A stretch of 64,000 nt of DNA. Origin: Nematostella vectensis (lineage: Eukaryota; Cnidaria; Anthozoa; Actiniaria; Edwardsiidae). A program made the position numbers and the translations under genes. How positions within the stretch are numbered: the first letter of the stretch is position 1; the number at the start of each line of letters is the position of its first letter. The stretch is taken from NCBI RefSeq assembly GCF_932526225.1, contig NC_064036.1, positions 7,757,519-7,821,518 of the forward strand, written 5' to 3'. Below the pieces are notes generated by a model, which did no database searches, had not been told where the DNA came from, and saw only the letters and a program-made list of their open reading frames with translations. Positions 13,501 through 20,861 of this stretch are shown here, piece after piece.

Positions 13501-13943
13501 TTTCTTTAATAAGAAATAATTTTTGTCAGCACTATTTAGCCTTCATCGTCCTACTTAAAATGACGACTGTAATCCAAGCTAACAAGGCAAAATGTTTCTT
13601 GTATAAATAGTCAGGACCCAACTTAAAATGACGTTGTATACCATGCTAACAAAGCAAACTGTTTCTTGTATAGGGAGAACCCTACTTAAAATAACTATTG
13701 TATTCCATGCTAATCAAGCAAACCGCTTCTTGTATAGGGAGGAACTTCTGCATTGGCGAGGAGGACGGCCTGTACAAGCACCCAGACAAATGCCAGCACT
13801 ACATCCACTGTACAGGCGGCGTGACGGATGTGCGCACGTGTCCTAGTGGCCTCAAGTATAACGAGAGAACATGCGCATGCGACTGGCCCGAGAACGTCGT
13901 CTGTCGAGTCACATCTCTCTTTACCTGCAGGGAAACAAGGTGA
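318..13943 (+). CDS. Giant modular chitin-binding (CBM14) protein with Thr-rich linkers; 5' partial
   Basis: At least 30 exons and 1891 residues, start lying left of the window. Exons: 318-380, 1182-1274, 1454-1552, 1966-2148, 2286-2495, 2568-2756, 2942-3148, 3221-3409, 3584-3838, 3911-4099, 4285-4491, 4564-4752, 4927-5109, 5182-5370, 5719-5904, 5977-6165, 7206-7352, 7823-8005, 8279-8401, 8919-9233, 9307-9621, 9695-9883, 10073-10186, 10631-10762, 11189-11488, 11713-12027, 12250-12432, 12538-12687, 12937-13122, 13738-13943. Every internal exon is phase 1 at both ends, so modules can be added or lost without frame change. Sixteen six-cysteine peritrophin-A domains (FCKDKPNGHYADP..DC..FYQCD...CP.GL.W....CD.P..VDC) alternate with 17 four-cysteine mini-domains. 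Peritrophin-A domains bind chitin in extracellular matrices, and Thr-rich spacers suggest mucin-like O-glycosylation. A secreted glycoprotein of cuticle, mucus or cnidocyte/gut lining is inferred. No signal peptide is visible because the start is missing. A 3-base end of an earlier exon before GTAAGG at position 4 is possible. Whether all exons are one transcript is unproven. Confidence 0.85.
610..947. mobile_element. MITE with GACATGACGG inverted ends, copy 1
   Basis: The ends are inverted repeats (AGACATGACGGAAAAAC and its complement) flanked by a 7-base target duplication CATTATC at 603-609 and 948-954. A second copy lies at 45492-45862 with long internal identity. It has no coding capacity and is a non-autonomous DNA transposon in an intron of the chitin-binding gene. 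Confidence 0.8.
1572..1965. repeat. Tandem copies of a splice acceptor plus exon start
   Basis: Seven degenerate copies, about 50-62 bases each, precede the true acceptor of exon 1966. Each has a CCACCATTGTCAT-TTGTACAG acceptor-like core followed by bases resembling the exon start (AAGGATTTGTGCAGATAAATG against AAGGTTTTGCGTGGACAAATG). The repeat unit therefore spans an intron-exon boundary. Confidence 0.8.
1966..2148 (+). CDS. CBM14 exon 1 of the giant gene
   Basis: The exon encodes a complete peritrophin-A domain: FCVDKCHDFADPKDCSKYYHC, then CPTGQLWNHVNKKC and VICDR. An extra Cys lies close after the first one. The acceptor (AACAG at 1961-1965) is the last of eight similar acceptor copies in a row. 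The others lie at 1572-1915 and I judge them intronic, because they carry stops or shift the frame. Confidence 0.85.
2286..6165 (+). CDS. Amplified block: six Thr-linker/mini-domain + CBM14 exon pairs
   Basis: Six near-identical two-exon units: (2286-2495, 2568-2756), (2942-3148, 3221-3409), (3584-3838, 3911-4099), (4285-4491, 4564-4752), (4927-5109, 5182-5370), (5719-5904, 5977-6165). The first exon of each pair encodes a Thr-rich linker (TTKSTTAS repeats, STPTTTPTTRPP) followed by a CNLHCQ.LNPDGTC mini-domain. The second encodes a CBM14 domain starting TFCRGKPSGYYADPKDC and ending VDCSRPTTPP. The intron inside each pair is about 72 bases with a conserved TGCTAATGA branch site. The linker length varies by TTKSTTAS units, most in 3584-3838. 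Units at 2.5-3.84 kb and 3.84-5.19 kb are a 1343-base tandem duplication. Confidence 0.88.
5569..5611 (+). pseudogene. Dead Thr-linker exon copy
   Basis: After an intron end TTTATAG, the sequence reads CACAAACAACAAAACCTACA and ends in an in-frame TAG, with no mini-domain following. It matches the start of the live linker exons at 3584 and 4927. I read it as the remnant of a seventh unit that lost its mini-domain and CBM14 exon. Confidence 0.5.
6166..7205. other. Long intron without gene
   Basis: This 1-kb intron of the chitin-binding gene holds a G run at 6547-6566 and a GTACCCAGGATTTTTCTTGG stretch near 6255 that resembles the ends of animal DNA transposons. I found no paired end and no coding exon. 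Confidence 0.5.
7206..8401 (+). CDS. Divergent mini-domain, CBM14 and mini-domain exons
   Basis: Exon 7206-7352 has a Thr/Pro linker and mini-domain CNLHCQTLQPDGTC. Exon 7823-8005 is a CBM14 domain (FCRDKSVGYYPDPGDC, CDWPSNVDC). Exon 8279-8401 has a short Pro/Thr linker and mini-domain CELHCQTLNPDGSC. These are clearly diverged from the amplified block to the left and from the 9-12 kb block to the right. The intron at 6166-7205 is long for this gene and holds a G run at 6547-6566. Confidence 0.85.
8047..8172. mobile_element. Short inverted-repeat element
   Basis: The left end GTGCACACTGGCAACATAAC pairs with the complement of the right end (GTTATGTCGCCAATGTGCAC), about 24 bases with a few mismatches. 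A second inner pair (AACGACAT/ATGTCGTT) lies between. It is probably a small foldback MITE; no clear target duplication is visible. Confidence 0.55.
8919..12687 (+). CDS. Second amplified block, with fused CBM14 + mini-domain exons
   Basis: Exons 8919-9233, 9307-9621, 11189-11488 and 11713-12027 each encode a CBM14 domain, a Thr/Pro linker and a mini-domain in one exon. The intron that separates CBM14 from linker elsewhere is missing. Exons 9695-9883 and 12250-12432 carry a CBM14 domain alone, and 10073-10186, 10631-10762 and 12538-12687 a mini-domain alone. CBM14 copies share FCKDKPNGHYADPRDCSRFY, CDAFHRAFLHRCPAGLKWSV and CDWPRYVDCDR. Mini-domains share CDLHCQTLNPDGSCTVAPGY and VVNGMCVDS. 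Two mini-domains at 10073 and 10631 follow each other with no CBM14 between. The short introns 9234-9306 and 9622-9694 are nearly identical, so this block also grew by tandem duplication. Confidence 0.88.
10421..10562. mobile_element. 142-bp MITE with CAGGGGCGTAGCCAGG ends
   Basis: The left end CAGGGGCGTAGCCAGG matches the complement of the right end (CCTGGCTACGCCGCTG) at 15 of 16 bases. GATAA lies on both sides (10416-10420 and 10563-10567) as a target duplication. It lies in the intron between two mini-domain exons. Confidence 0.75.
12937..13943 (+). CDS. C-terminal CBM14 exons
   Basis: Exon 12937-13122 is a CBM14 domain (FCKDKTSDYYHDPRNC, CDHPVNVNC). Exon 13738-13943 is the last and most divergent CBM14 domain (FCIGEEDGLYKHPDKCQHY, CDWPENVVC), followed by a short tail ending in Arg and TGA at 13941-13943. 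The stop overlaps a perfect donor-like ACAAG|GTGAGT, and a transposon starts four bases beyond at 13947. The tail may therefore be a read-through of a former donor rather than the original C-terminus. Confidence 0.75.
13465..13737. repeat. Repeated branch-site/acceptor segments before the last exon
   Basis: The true acceptor (TGCTAATCAAGCAAACCGCT, TTGTATAG|GGAGGAAC) is preceded by similar segments ending at 13477 (TTGTGACAG|GGAGGAC), near 13610 (decayed) and at 13673 (TTGTATAG|GGAGAAC). Each includes the first bases of the exon. Use of 13673 would shift the frame (64 bases apart). Confidence 0.7.
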
Positions 13944-13946
13944 GTG

Positions 13947-15187
13947 CAAGAGAGCATAAGATAAGAGAGGGACTCTTTGGTATTAATAGATCCGACATGT
14001 CAATCACGCGCGCACGAATAGCCAATCAGGAAAGAGATGATGCAATGACAGCCACGTGGTCCCACAAAAAGTCGGCAATCGACGCCAAAAAAGATTGGTT
14101 TGAGATATTTTTTTGCGATTTTGGACAAGCAAATAAGCATTTTTCGGTCAGCGTAGAAAGCGCAAGTCCTGTTTTCTTTGACCGGCCACATTTAGTGTCG
14201 AGTTGGGACTCAAATTGCTCAATTCTTCTACGAAGAAAATAATAAATTAAAAGCAAACAAACCACATGCAAGAACAGTGTAAGTCCTACCATTGAACTTG
14301 TGTTTGATATTATCCTAGGATACTTCAATTTCATATAAGAATGAGACTGTTGTTTGTATTTTTGCTATACTTAAATCTTGACGTTTGCCGATAAAACTTG
14401 TAGTTAAAAGTCAGGCGTAAACAGCGAATTCGGCATTCTTTTCTACTTTTCCCCCCACTTAAAACACTGCAAAATGAAAAAAAAAAATGCTTAGAAAGCA
14501 CATAGACACATAGTACCTACCGAAAAGAGCACCGCTTTATCTTATCATTTCCAAACTTTCGTATTTCGAGCTGGATTCGTGCCGTTTCCATTCAACAACC
14601 AAACTTGTAACTATCTATTTCTATGCTTTTCTACAAGATTTTCACCAAGCTTGGACAGCAAATCAAGTTTCCATCATGTTAGGTGACCGTGTTTTATTTC
14701 CCAAGTCGCAGGAAAACCCCTACAAACGTCTATATTTTAGATAAACCCGAGCAGGATTCACAAACCTCATCCGAAATGTTGTACAATTTGTGGGACTTTT
14801 GTGGGACATTTGGGTTGCACTTCGCTGGCTTCTATTTGCTGCTTTCTGATTGGATATTGGTGCGCGCGTCGGATCTATGAATTACCCGCGCGCCATGTCG
14901 ATTCCGAATCTGGCTATTTTTATTAACCACCTACCCACCACTGCGCGTAAGGATTTGCTCCTTTTATATTGTGCCACCCTTCCGCGAGTCGCGAGTTGTT
15001 GTTTCACCAACTCGATAGATATTTTAACCGAAATCATGTAAACTATGGCGAGTCTAAGTCTAACTTGAGTCAGATTTTCGATGGTATTAGCGCAAATGGT
15101 GTTTCCTCTTCGGTTTCAAGTCTGTTTAAACAGCGGCAAACAACAAGATGCAAATGACAAAGTGTGGGGGTAAGGCGAGTAAAAACA
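13947..15187. mobile_element. Rearranged copy of a TIR transposon family
   Basis: It begins CAAGAGAGCATAAGATAAGA, identical to the end of the intact element at 19357. Parts at 14887-15187 match the right-hand and left-hand inner sequence of that element in reverse order and orientation, such as AATCTGGCTATTTTTATTAA and CGGCAAACAACAAGATGCAA. A local inverted repeat links 13990-14030 with 14846-14890. It has no open reading frame of interest. It looks like a nested or rearranged copy that now lacks a clean right end. Confidence 0.6.
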
Positions 15188-15467
15188 TTCTTAAAAACAT
15201 GCTAATCACCAAAAATCTTACTTTTGCAGATGTGTTGTTTGAGGCTTCTCACCCGATGAACAGACGATAATCAATTGAAAACACGGTCAATTAAAGCTTG
15301 AAGTTCAGAAGATCCTAGATCATTACCATCAATTTCTTTCCATCCCTAACATATCATATTGCTACTGCTTCAGACTGCCTGTAAACAAGAAACAATTAGG
15401 TTTCCTTGGTTCTCAACGCCTTTTTGACGGGGGACAGCCGCAACATATATCTCTTTAAATATACAAT

Positions 15468-15518
<51 letters not shown>

Positions 15519-16967
15519 GATGATGATGATGATGATGATGATAATGATAACAAAAAACACCACGACTTTGTTTTATCACGAAATTTTGTCAAGGCCGTAT
15601 TTTTTTTATATTTTGTTCCGCCCTCGCCATTATCCGACAATTTCATTTCCTTACGGGTTTTTTCATAGTCATATAGCTTCCTTATTCAAAGAAGCTCAAT
15701 TATCACCATCTTCAAACTCTGGGCTAATTTAAGACTTTAAAAAAGCCAAAAACTGCAAATTTGAGTCGAAAAGTATAATTTACGTTCTTTATTACTTGCA
15801 ATTAAAGGTATATCAAATGCGGGGTATATGTTATCATTTAAGCGGTGTTTAATTTCTTTAGTGGGATGTTTATAGCTTATTCAGACTACACATAAATTTA
15901 GTGAAAATTTATAACTTGAATAAAAATAAGGAGCCACTCTTAAATAAGCGATATTTTTTAAGGGATATTTTTTGCAGCGAAATTTAAAAAAAAAACGAGC
16001 GATGATATTGTACTAGTGCGCAAGTTGGTGCTTTTTCTATATAGAAATTCAAATTCAAATAAATTTGGAGTGGCCCTAAATTCTGTAGTCTAGCTACAAG
16101 GGGATGGAAGTAGAAATCAGGACTGTAAGATATTTGTAAGATATCATTAAGTGAAATGAGTTGAATCATAATAATATTGCTAATCACATACACAAGGCTT
16201 CAAGGAGATATAATTTTTGATATCTGAAATCATATTTATTTTCCTTTCCTTTTATTAATGTAGTCTTTGTCACTTCTCTGTCACCGCCTATCATTCAGCT
16301 CTCGTGTAAACAACATCAAGATTTATTGAAATACCCATTAAGCCTTTTCCCGAATAAAAAAAACGACAATCAATATCGATGATCGAGGTGGATTAGCCTG
16401 GATGTTGCTTCTTACTGAAGGCTCAAACAGACCATTTTCAAATGCAATATATATTTTTTACAAATATTCGCTGAAATACTTACAATATATATTTTTTACA
16501 TGTATTCGCTGAAATACTTCCAATAATTTTGATCTTATTCGATAGCAGGTGTACAATCAAATGGGACAAAACACTTCAACAAGTGACAAATAAAACAAAA
16601 TTAAGTCAAATTATCAAAACGGAAATGAAAAAGCATTAAGAACGAACCTCTCGTAAACACCAGCTCATTTGGCAAAGGACACAAGCTAGGCCTGTCAGAC
16701 CTCTGTCAGCCTACGGCCAACTTCAATTTGCTGGAGATTTCCACTGGCACAGATTGTTACGTAAATCTCTTGTTACCACTCAATCTAGCGCCTCAGACTC
16801 GAAATTTGTTTGAGCGTTTAGAAAACTAGAAGTAATCATCAAGTTTTGACTGCTAAAGGTACATGACAAGAACTTTTGTCAACTGGCTGCTGCAGTAATT
16901 GGAACTAGCAAAACGTCTATGTGCTCGCTTGATGATAGGTTGCCGTAAGTAGCTGGAACGCAGCAAG
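14250..16967. other. Intergenic stretch
   Basis: Apart from the transposon remnant to 15187, it holds an AAT/ATG microsatellite (15467-15548) and a 42-base duplication near 16444-16524 (AATATATATTTTTTAC, TTCGCTGAAATACTT). I see no coding exon. Confidence 0.5.
15467..15548. repeat. AAT then ATG trinucleotide microsatellite
   Basis: Uninterrupted AAT units are followed by GATGATGATG units. The isoleucine/methionine-rich reading frame across it is an artefact. Confidence 0.9.
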
Positions 16968-18014
16968 ATGTCCCCTAACGCTACGAACAGCTCTAGACTC
17001 CAGACTGATTACGGGCCCAACTGGCTCACCAATTTGAAGATTGCGTTGTTGTTTTTAGTGCTAACACTTGGTATATTGTGGAACACTATAATTGTATTCC
17101 TTATATATCGCAGCAAATTCCGCAAAGCTATACACTACCTGATCGCCAACATGGCGATTGCCGACGCTCTGGTCTTGGTATTCGGAGGAATACCCGCCAC
17201 GAGGAACCTCTTCCTTGGAGGTATGAACTGGTTTAGTGGCTTCGGTACGTTGGGGAAGATCACATGCAAGTTGGTTCACTTCATGGAGTTCGCTTCTCGA
17301 CTAGTGTCCTTGTTCACGCTGCTGATAATAAGCATTGAGAGGTTCCGGTCAGTTAGGAACACCATGCATCAGCCTAACACAAAGCGAGGAAGACGAATCG
17401 CCATAGCGTTTACCTGGCTTCTTGCCCTTGCCATTTGTGCTTATTTACTGGATATTTATACCGTATTTGAATTCGGGGGCACGGGGTACTGCTTCCCGAA
17501 GCTCTTGACTATCGCGTCCTGGAGGGCTTTCCTAGGATTCTATATGATATTTTCATCTGTTGTAGTGATAGTCTCGGTAGTGCTAGTTGTTCTGAGCGTC
17601 CTAACAATAAAAACCCTTCAAAGCTCACAACTGATCCAAAGCTTACCCGAGCGGCAGAGATGGAAACGCAAGAAGAACATCAGGAATGCGGTCAGAATGG
17701 TAGTATTCTCACTTGTACTGTTTGTGATTCTCTGTGTGCCTTACCATACATTCCTGATCGTCCTATGCTTACAGCTAGCATCTAAGGGAGTAAACTTGGA
17801 AGCTCTTTTTTGGCTGCAGTACTGCCTTCTCTGGAACTCAGCTTTGAGCCCCTGTGTGTACGTCATATTCCTAGCAGACTTCAAGCAGGCGTTTATGACA
17901 TTCATCGCCTGTAGATCTCTCACTCGGCAATCACTACAAGAAACGATGCAGGACGAAACAGATACCATGGTACACCCAAAGACACATGGGCATGCCGGGA
18001 CGTCAAAGGTTTAA
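16968..18014 (+). CDS. Class A (rhodopsin-family) G-protein-coupled receptor, orphan
   Basis: Single-exon 348-residue protein, a usual length for the family. The N-terminus has two N-glycosylation sites (NAT, NSS). TM1 is about 24-48. TM2 has ANMAIADAL with the conserved Asp. TM3 starts after a Cys (KITCKL) and ends SIERFR in place of DRY. TM4 has the conserved Trp (FTWLLAL). ECL2 holds the partner Cys (TGYCFPK). TM6 has CVPYH, and TM7 has NSALSPCVY, a variant of NPxxY. These features fit a peptide or amine receptor. No Lys is present at the retinal site of TM7, so it is not an opsin. The ligand cannot be named. Intronless class A receptors are common in anthozoans. Start chosen as the first Met, just before the glycosylation sites. 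Confidence 0.93.
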   Translation: MSPNATNSSRLQTDYGPNWLTNLKIALLFLVLTLGILWNTIIVFLIYRSKFRKAIHYLIANMAIADALVLVFGGIPATRNLFLGGMNWFSGFGTLGKITCKLVHFMEFASRLVSLFTLLIISIERFRSVRNTMHQPNTKRGRRIAIAFTWLLALAICAYLLDIYTVFEFGGTGYCFPKLLTIASWRAFLGFYMIFSSVVVIVSVVLVVLSVLTIKTLQSSQLIQSLPERQRWKRKKNIRNAVRMVVFSLVLFVILCVPYHTFLIVLCLQLASKGVNLEALFWLQYCLLWNSALSPCVYVIFLADFKQAFMTFIACRSLTRQSLQETMQDETDTMVHPKTHGHAGTSKV

Positions 18015-18220
18015 TCAAGACCAGAAGATAGGGTACAGAATAAAACTGGATAGACCGAGAACACGAAGGCCCAATCGATTCCAGAAGATAAGGCACGGGG
18101 AAACAAAACTGCTTTACACTATAACATAGAAACACGAAGGCCCAATCGATTCTAGAAGATAAGGCATGGAAGATAAAGGATTTACACTATAACATAGAGA
18201 CAATGTACTTTAGAGAGAAA
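18015..18220. repeat. Short tandem repeats in the GPCR 3' flank
   Basis: The unit ACACGAAGGCCCAATCGATT followed by CCAGAAGATAAGGCA occurs twice (from 18060 and 18131), with an older copy at about 18000-18035. It is probably in the 3' UTR; AATAAA lies at 18039 and 18421. Confidence 0.7.
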
Positions 18221-19356
18221 CAGAGACTTAGTCAAAGTAGTGACACAGAAAGGTTGAAATGGTTTTCCGGAATTTCAACATTAACTACATTTATAACAGA
18301 ACACTTTCAAATGTGTAAAAATGAGTATTATTTCAAGAAATGCAAATATAAAGATTTTTCTTGTTAACGTTAATCGTGCACAAAATAACATGAGCAAAAA
18401 GATGGCAAACAGCAGTTTCCAATAAATATTAAGCATGGCGTGTCATTTAATTGTCACTCTGTAATCCGACTTTTTCACGGTAAATAAGCAAATTAAATGA
18501 CATTTCAATGGCTTGATACTATGCGAATAGACATGGTGAAAGTCGTATCTCAAGTTTGCTACCTGCTTCCCTCTTTTTTAGTAGATTCTCCGAAACAAAA
18601 TTATCAGCAAAAGAAAAGAAACAATTTTTGCCATTGTTTGGAGGTAGTAGTTTTAAATTTAGCGAGACGGCTTTTAAACTGCAGTAATTTGAATTTTTAG
18701 AGACAGATTTTAATCTGTAGTGATTAAATTGAATGTTTAGATAGTTAATGTACACACAGATGTCAATTAAATGAAATCTTTCTACGATAACAACAAAGGA
18801 ATGAAAAGTGAGATAAATACACGACAGCTACATACTGAAAATACATTGCGCGTATTTCTGGAATTTGATTAGTGTTCCATGTATTTCGGAGTCCACCCGA
18901 TCAGTTAGTTGTTTAATCCATTTCCTACACGAAACCTGTGATCTGAGCCTCAACGACGGCTGCCAATCTAAATTGATTATACATGGTAAATTGAGGTTAA
19001 CCTGATTAAAAGGAGTTTATGAATTTACACCTTTGGGTAAATTCAGATAACAAGAAACAAAGGTACCTTAAACTTGTCTTGATAAACTTGAAGGGATGGC
19101 TGTTCCATAAGCTACTTAAATCAACATTCATTCATTCATTGCGGGCGAAATTGTAGGCAAAATCATCTGGCATAATTGACAGGAAAATGTATGCGACTAA
19201 TTCGAATTAAACCTGCATAAACTATACATGGAGAACTTTCCTTTGCAGTTATTCAGACGTCTGTCATGCAATGCACTTGAGCGCAGTAAAACCCGTTGCG
19301 CGACGTCAGAACATAGAAGTCAGAATGTAAGAAGACTGTACAGCTGACCTTCACAC
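18221..19356. other. Intergenic stretch, nothing recognised
   Basis: AT-rich sequence between the first GPCR and the transposon. I found no exon, RNA gene or repeat array. Confidence 0.5.
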
Positions 19357-20401
19357 CAAGAGAGCATAAGATAAGAGAGGGACACTTTGGTATTACCCGC
19401 GCGTCGAGTCCGAATCCGGCTATTTTTAGTAACCACCACCCCACCACTGTGCGTGAGGATTTTTACTCACCCTACCCCCGCGCTTTGGCATTTACATCTT
19501 GTTGTTTGCCGCTATTTTGTGACATGAAACCGAAAAAAACACCCTATTTGCGCAAATACCATCGAAAATGTCATTCTAGCATCAAGGATACGGGCAGTTG
19601 CAGTTTATTAGGAGATGTAGAACTTCGAGGATTGCAAGATTTCCAAAACGAGACTTCATTTAAAATCAAGAGCGGAAACCTCGTGCTTCAATCACCGTTT
19701 TTGCTCTAACTTGCTGCTTCTCCGTGGTTTCTCAACATTCATTACCTTCCTAATGGTCAAAAGAAATCTGTAAGTTAGACATTAGATATAATATTGATTT
19801 TTGTGAATATTTCGGTGAATTGAGAAGGAGTCTAAGAAAAATACATTTCATAAAACTATCCTTGTAGTGAGGGAATGCATTTTTGTGATGATCAAAGCTA
19901 GCAAGCTGAAGTATCTGAGCTTTTGTAAAAGTGAGAAAATAAAGAGGGAGATATTACTGTACTTCTTTGATGCTGTTATTTTTATGTTATATTATTATGT
20001 TGTTATTATACAAGCTGGAGTACTGGAGTCGGGATTTGAGTCAAATGCAGTATCACAGCCATTTTATTGCTCGTCGGTTTTTTCTTTCTCACTTGACTTC
20101 GCCGTTCAGACAAACAAAACAGTCAAACTTTCAGGGATTTAGCTTTCTGTGAGTATATCTGCCAATCCTGGTAACTTAAGTTAGACTTGTTTTCTTTTCC
20201 GAGTTATTTTACATGATCTCTTTTCATTCCTTTCGAGTTGACAAAACAACAACACGCAACCCGCGGGGGAGAAGGACAAAATAAAAGGAGCAAATCCTCA
20301 CGCGCAGTGGTGGGGTGGTGGTTACTAAAAATAGCCGGATTCGGACTCGACATGGCGCGCGGGTAATACCAAAGTGTCCCTCCTTATCTTATGCTCTCTT
20401 G
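19357..20401. mobile_element. 1045-bp TIR DNA transposon, non-autonomous
   Basis: Long terminal inverted repeats of over 100 bases: the left end CAAGAGAGCATAAGATAAGA pairs with the right end ...CTTATGCTCTCTTG. The target duplication TTCACAC is at 19350-19356 and 20402-20408. The interior has only short frames and no transposase motif. A rearranged relative is at 13947-15187. Confidence 0.85.
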
Positions 20402-20476
20402 TTCACACTTAATACAAAATACTTATCAGAATTATGCGCATAGTGCGACATTGGTTACAATACCGCGTTGTAATAA

Positions 20477-20861
20477 AGATCATCGATGAATGAAATTGAT
20501 GAATGTCATCCCTGACAGCTTCCATGATGATAGCCTAATACTAAAGATCATCGATCAATTACAGCCCTCCTTCGTTGGTGATAATGTAGTATTGATGATC
20601 ATTGATGAATAACAGCTCTGGCACCTTCCTTGATTATAGCAGCAAGTGTGATAAGTAGTACTGAAAATCATTGATGAATAACAGCTCTGGCACCTTTCTT
20701 TATGATTGCAGCAAGTGTGATAATGTAGTATTGATGATCATTGATGAATAACAGCTCTGGGACCTTCCTTGATAATAGCAGCAAGTGTGATAAGTAGTAC
20801 TGAAAATCATTGATGAATGGCAGCCCTGACAGCTTCCATGGTAATAGCCTAGTTCTGAAGA
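20477..20861. repeat. Tandem copies of the CatSper4 coding end
   Basis: About five degenerate units of 55-70 bases (AATAACAGCTCTGGCACCTT, then GATTATAGCAGCAAGTGTGA) sit just 3' of the CatSper4 stop. Read on the minus strand they resemble the last 14 codons of the channel (LAAIIK.GA.A.I). The repeat unit therefore derives from the final coding exon. Confidence 0.75.

Noticed and set aside
16968-18014. Opsin
   Set aside because: No lysine is present at the retinal attachment position in TM7, nor in the other GPCR at 50359.
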